Source: RCIO01 sp040880025
GTDB taxonomy: Bacteria > Pseudomonadota > Alphaproteobacteria > Rhizobiales > Rhizobiaceae
Reading direction: 5' to 3'
Assembly: GCA_040880025.1 (NCBI GenBank)
Contig: JBBDJD010000001.1
Span: 1 to 64,000, forward strand
DNA length: 64,000 nt
The notes under the pieces were generated by a model, which did not search any database, was not told the DNA's origin, and worked only from the letters and a program-made list of their open reading frames with translations. The position numbers and the translations under genes were made by a program. This document shows positions 62,180 to 64,000 of this stretch, in pieces. How positions within the stretch are numbered: position 1 is the stretch's first letter; each line of letters begins with the position of its first letter.

Positions 62180-64000
62180 TCAGCGGTCCCTTGAAGTCAG
62201 ATCGTCCAGGAACTCAGAACCCGGCGCAACGCCGGAAACCAGAAGCCTGTCGCGGGCTCTCGTGGCAGCCACATAGAGCAATTGGCGTTCAGTGGCGAAC
62301 ACTTCATCCAGTTCGAATTCGTCGGCGACGTCGTTGATGCGGGCGGCAAGAGGCAGCACGCCTTCATCGCAAGCAATGACGGCAACCGCCCGGAATTCGA
62401 GGCCCTTGGCCAGGTGCATGACGCCAACAAGGGCCGCCGCTTCGTCCTGCCGGCGGGTCGTGGCTGTCCGGTAAGGCAGCCCAGCCGCCTCCGCGATGGC
62501 GCGCGCTCTTGGGAGCTGATCGGCAGAGCGGACGAAGACGGCGATCTCGCGAGGTTCGATCCCGTCGTCGCGCGCTTGGCGTATGAAGGCTGCGCCAGCT
62601 TCTGTCTCGGCAGCCTCGTCATCGGCGATGATAACCTCCGGCTCGATGCTATCGAAGACAGACACCGTGCCGCGACGATCCTCCTCCAGGCCGTCGACGT
62701 CCCGGACAGTTCGAGGGAGAAGCCGATCGGCCATCCGGCGGATCTGTTGAGAGGTGCGGTAATTGACCTTCAGGGTGAATGAGCGGCCGCGGACGTCGAT
62801 GCCCAGTCCAAGCCAAGAGAATGGCTGCTGGAAAATACGCTGCCCGATGTCTCCTGCGAAAAACAGCGCTTCAAAACGAGCCGGCGCAATCGCCGCGAGG
62901 AAACGGAGTTCGGGCACGCCGAGGTCCTGGGCTTCGTCGATGACGATGTGTGTGAATGGCTTCTCGATCCTGTCCGCGTACGTCGCGGCGACAGCCTGAA
63001 ACAGGGCAGCCGGCGTGAACAGGGCGCGCTGACGCAGCGCATCGCGGATGCGGGCGAATACCTGCCACAGCGTCTCGCGCTGTTTCTGTCCGAGCCGGTT
63101 CTTGCGACCCATGCGCGGCACATCGGCATAGGCCTCGGCGCTGTCTACATGCCAGGCATCGATCACGTTCTCCCACTCGGACAAGAGGAAACGGGGTGAG
63201 AAGCCTGTGACGCCAGTGTCTGCCGCCGCCTTGTCCACGAGGCCGCGCACGGTGTCACGGACGGCGACATGAGCTTTTCGGCCCGTGGTCAGGGCGTAAA
63301 GTTCCTCGGCAATGCCCCGGAAGGAAGCGACGGTGACGCGGGCGGTGAGTTCATCACGCCCGCCGGAGAGGATGCCGAGTTTTTGCTGCAGGGATTCGGC
63401 AAGTGGCTCGGAAAAGGTGGTCAGGAGCACGCGCGCCTCCGCGTCGCGGCGAAGCATGCGCATGACGCGATGCAGCGCCACCACCGTCTTGCCGGTTCCG
63501 GCCGAGCCCGCGACGCGCACCGGGCCGGAATAGTCGCGCTCGACCACGTCACGCTGGAGGGGGTGCAGGAACACCGCCCATTTCTCAAAGGGGGCGTCGA
63601 GGGCAGCCTGGAGTTCCTCGACCCCTTCAAGGATGCGAAAGCGCCGCATCGAGTCCGGATGTGCGAGCGGATCGGCAACCGGCGGCGCGGCCGGCTGGAG
63701 CATGCCGGTCGCGGCATATTCCAGAAGCGCCTCGGACGCTTCCTGGGGCAGGTGGGCTGCGAGCGCGAAGAAGGTCTCCTCTGTGGCCTTCGCGACATCG
63801 GCCAGCCAGTCTTCCGGCACGCCGACGGCGAGCATGTCGTCGGACTTCAGCCGGTCGAACAGCAGGGGTGGCGCCGGCGCGGGTGCGGCGGCCGGTTCGA
63901 GGGCCAGTTCGGGTTGTGGCGCTGCCGGGGCAATCTCCTCGACCCGTTCGCGGACCTCGACGATCTGGATGGCGCCGGTTTTCGGATGCTTTTCAATTCG
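62180..64000 (-). CDS. Superfamily I UvrD-like helicase, 5' end beyond the window
   Basis: At least 606 residues; the frame runs through the right edge, so the start is missing. Walker A PVRVAGSAGTGKTVVALHRV, then HIVIDEAQDLGVPELRFLAA, LFFAGDIGQRIFQQPFSW, LKVNYRTSQQIRRMADRLL, VMHLAKGLEFRAVAVIACDE and LLYVAATRARDRLLVSG cover the helicase motifs. The visible N-terminal stretch has a Pro/Ala-rich linker after KHPKTGAIQIVEVRE; from memory, relatives carry a RelE-like domain ahead of this, which cannot be seen here. The gene faces the QueC-like operon convergently. Confidence 0.88.
   Translation of the reverse strand, partial: RIEKHPKTGAIQIVEVRERVEEIAPAAPQPELALEPAAAPAPAPPLLFDRLKSDDMLAVGVPEDWLADVAKATEETFFALAAHLPQEASEALLEYAATGMLQPAAPPVADPLAHPDSMRRFRILEGVEELQAALDAPFEKWAVFLHPLQRDVVERDYSGPVRVAGSAGTGKTVVALHRVMRMLRRDAEARVLLTTFSEPLAESLQQKLGILSGGRDELTARVTVASFRGIAEELYALTTGRKAHVAVRDTVRGLVDKAAADTGVTGFSPRFLLSEWENVIDAWHVDSAEAYADVPRMGRKNRLGQKQRETLWQVFARIRDALRQRALFTPAALFQAVAATYADRIEKPFTHIVIDEAQDLGVPELRFLAAIAPARFEALFFAGDIGQRIFQQPFSWLGLGIDVRGRSFTLKVNYRTSQQIRRMADRLLPRTVRDVDGLEEDRRGTVSVFDSIEPEVIIADDEAAETEAGAAFIRQARDDGIEPREIAVFVRSADQLPRARAIAEAAGLPYRTATTRRQDEAAALVGVMHLAKGLEFRAVAVIACDEGVLPLAARINDVADEFELDEVFATERQLLYVAATRARDRLLVSGVAPGSEFLDDLTSRDR

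Overview
The window looks like a chromosome segment of an alphaproteobacterium of the order Hyphomicrobiales (Rhizobiales), probably Phyllobacteriaceae or close to Mesorhizobium. The reasons are high GC, a gyrA-coaD-ppi-ppi-queA-tgt gene order, two BA14K-family genes, an alpha-type LexA box (GTTC-N7-GTTC) and the wording of the housekeeping proteins. The placement is by pattern recognition; no database search was run.

Bases 1 to about 25,700 are mostly core genome. uvrA (cut by the left edge) and ssb diverge from a region with a LexA-type box on each side. Small metabolic and regulatory genes follow: a VOC protein, a GyrI-like protein, a DUF1801 protein, a Crp/Fnr regulator, a DUF4168 protein and a GGDEF-EAL protein. 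Then come marC, gyrA, lysE-type, coaD, two cyclophilins, queA-tgt, and the conserved cluster ATP-grasp / alpha-E / transglutaminase / Anbu proteasome-like protease. That cluster is interrupted by a small element encoding a four-helix-bundle protein flanked by inverted repeats. Two extra fragments of the marC 3' end lie at 4.6 and 7.1 kb.

A tRNA-Lys(UUU) gene at 25,676-25,751 is the attachment site of a 25.3 kb island. The last 50 bp of the tRNA region (25,706-25,755) recur exactly at 51,022-51,071, next to a P4-type integrase (49,576-50,865). The island carries a type I restriction-modification operon with an extra CBS-HEPN gene and a frameshifted hsdM, and a second recombinase with two small helix-turn-helix genes. 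It also carries an operon of an RF3-like GTPase, a macro-domain protein, a 67-residue protein and a RES-domain protein, then a Nudix hydrolase and a decayed ADP-ribosylglycohydrolase. Next come a nitrilase-family amidase with small genes, and a run of three methyltransferase-like genes, one Hen1-like, followed by a HelD-like helicase.

Beyond 51,071 lies a second accessory block. It holds a minus-strand STAND (NACHT) ATPase locus: a HEPN-like plus NACHT half and a helical plus TPR half, separated only by one in-frame TGA. It is followed by a membrane-anchored partner and preceded by a 5'-truncated duplicate of the TPR half. A plus-strand pair follows: a gene with an early in-frame TAG and a QueC-like enzyme. 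The pair abuts the last ~60 codons of a lost integrase. The right edge holds a superfamily I helicase gene that runs out of the window.

The accessory half is therefore a layered defence and NAD/ADP-ribose-themed region in which several systems appear to be decaying: hsdM, the ADP-ribosylglycohydrolase, the STAND gene and the QueC partner.
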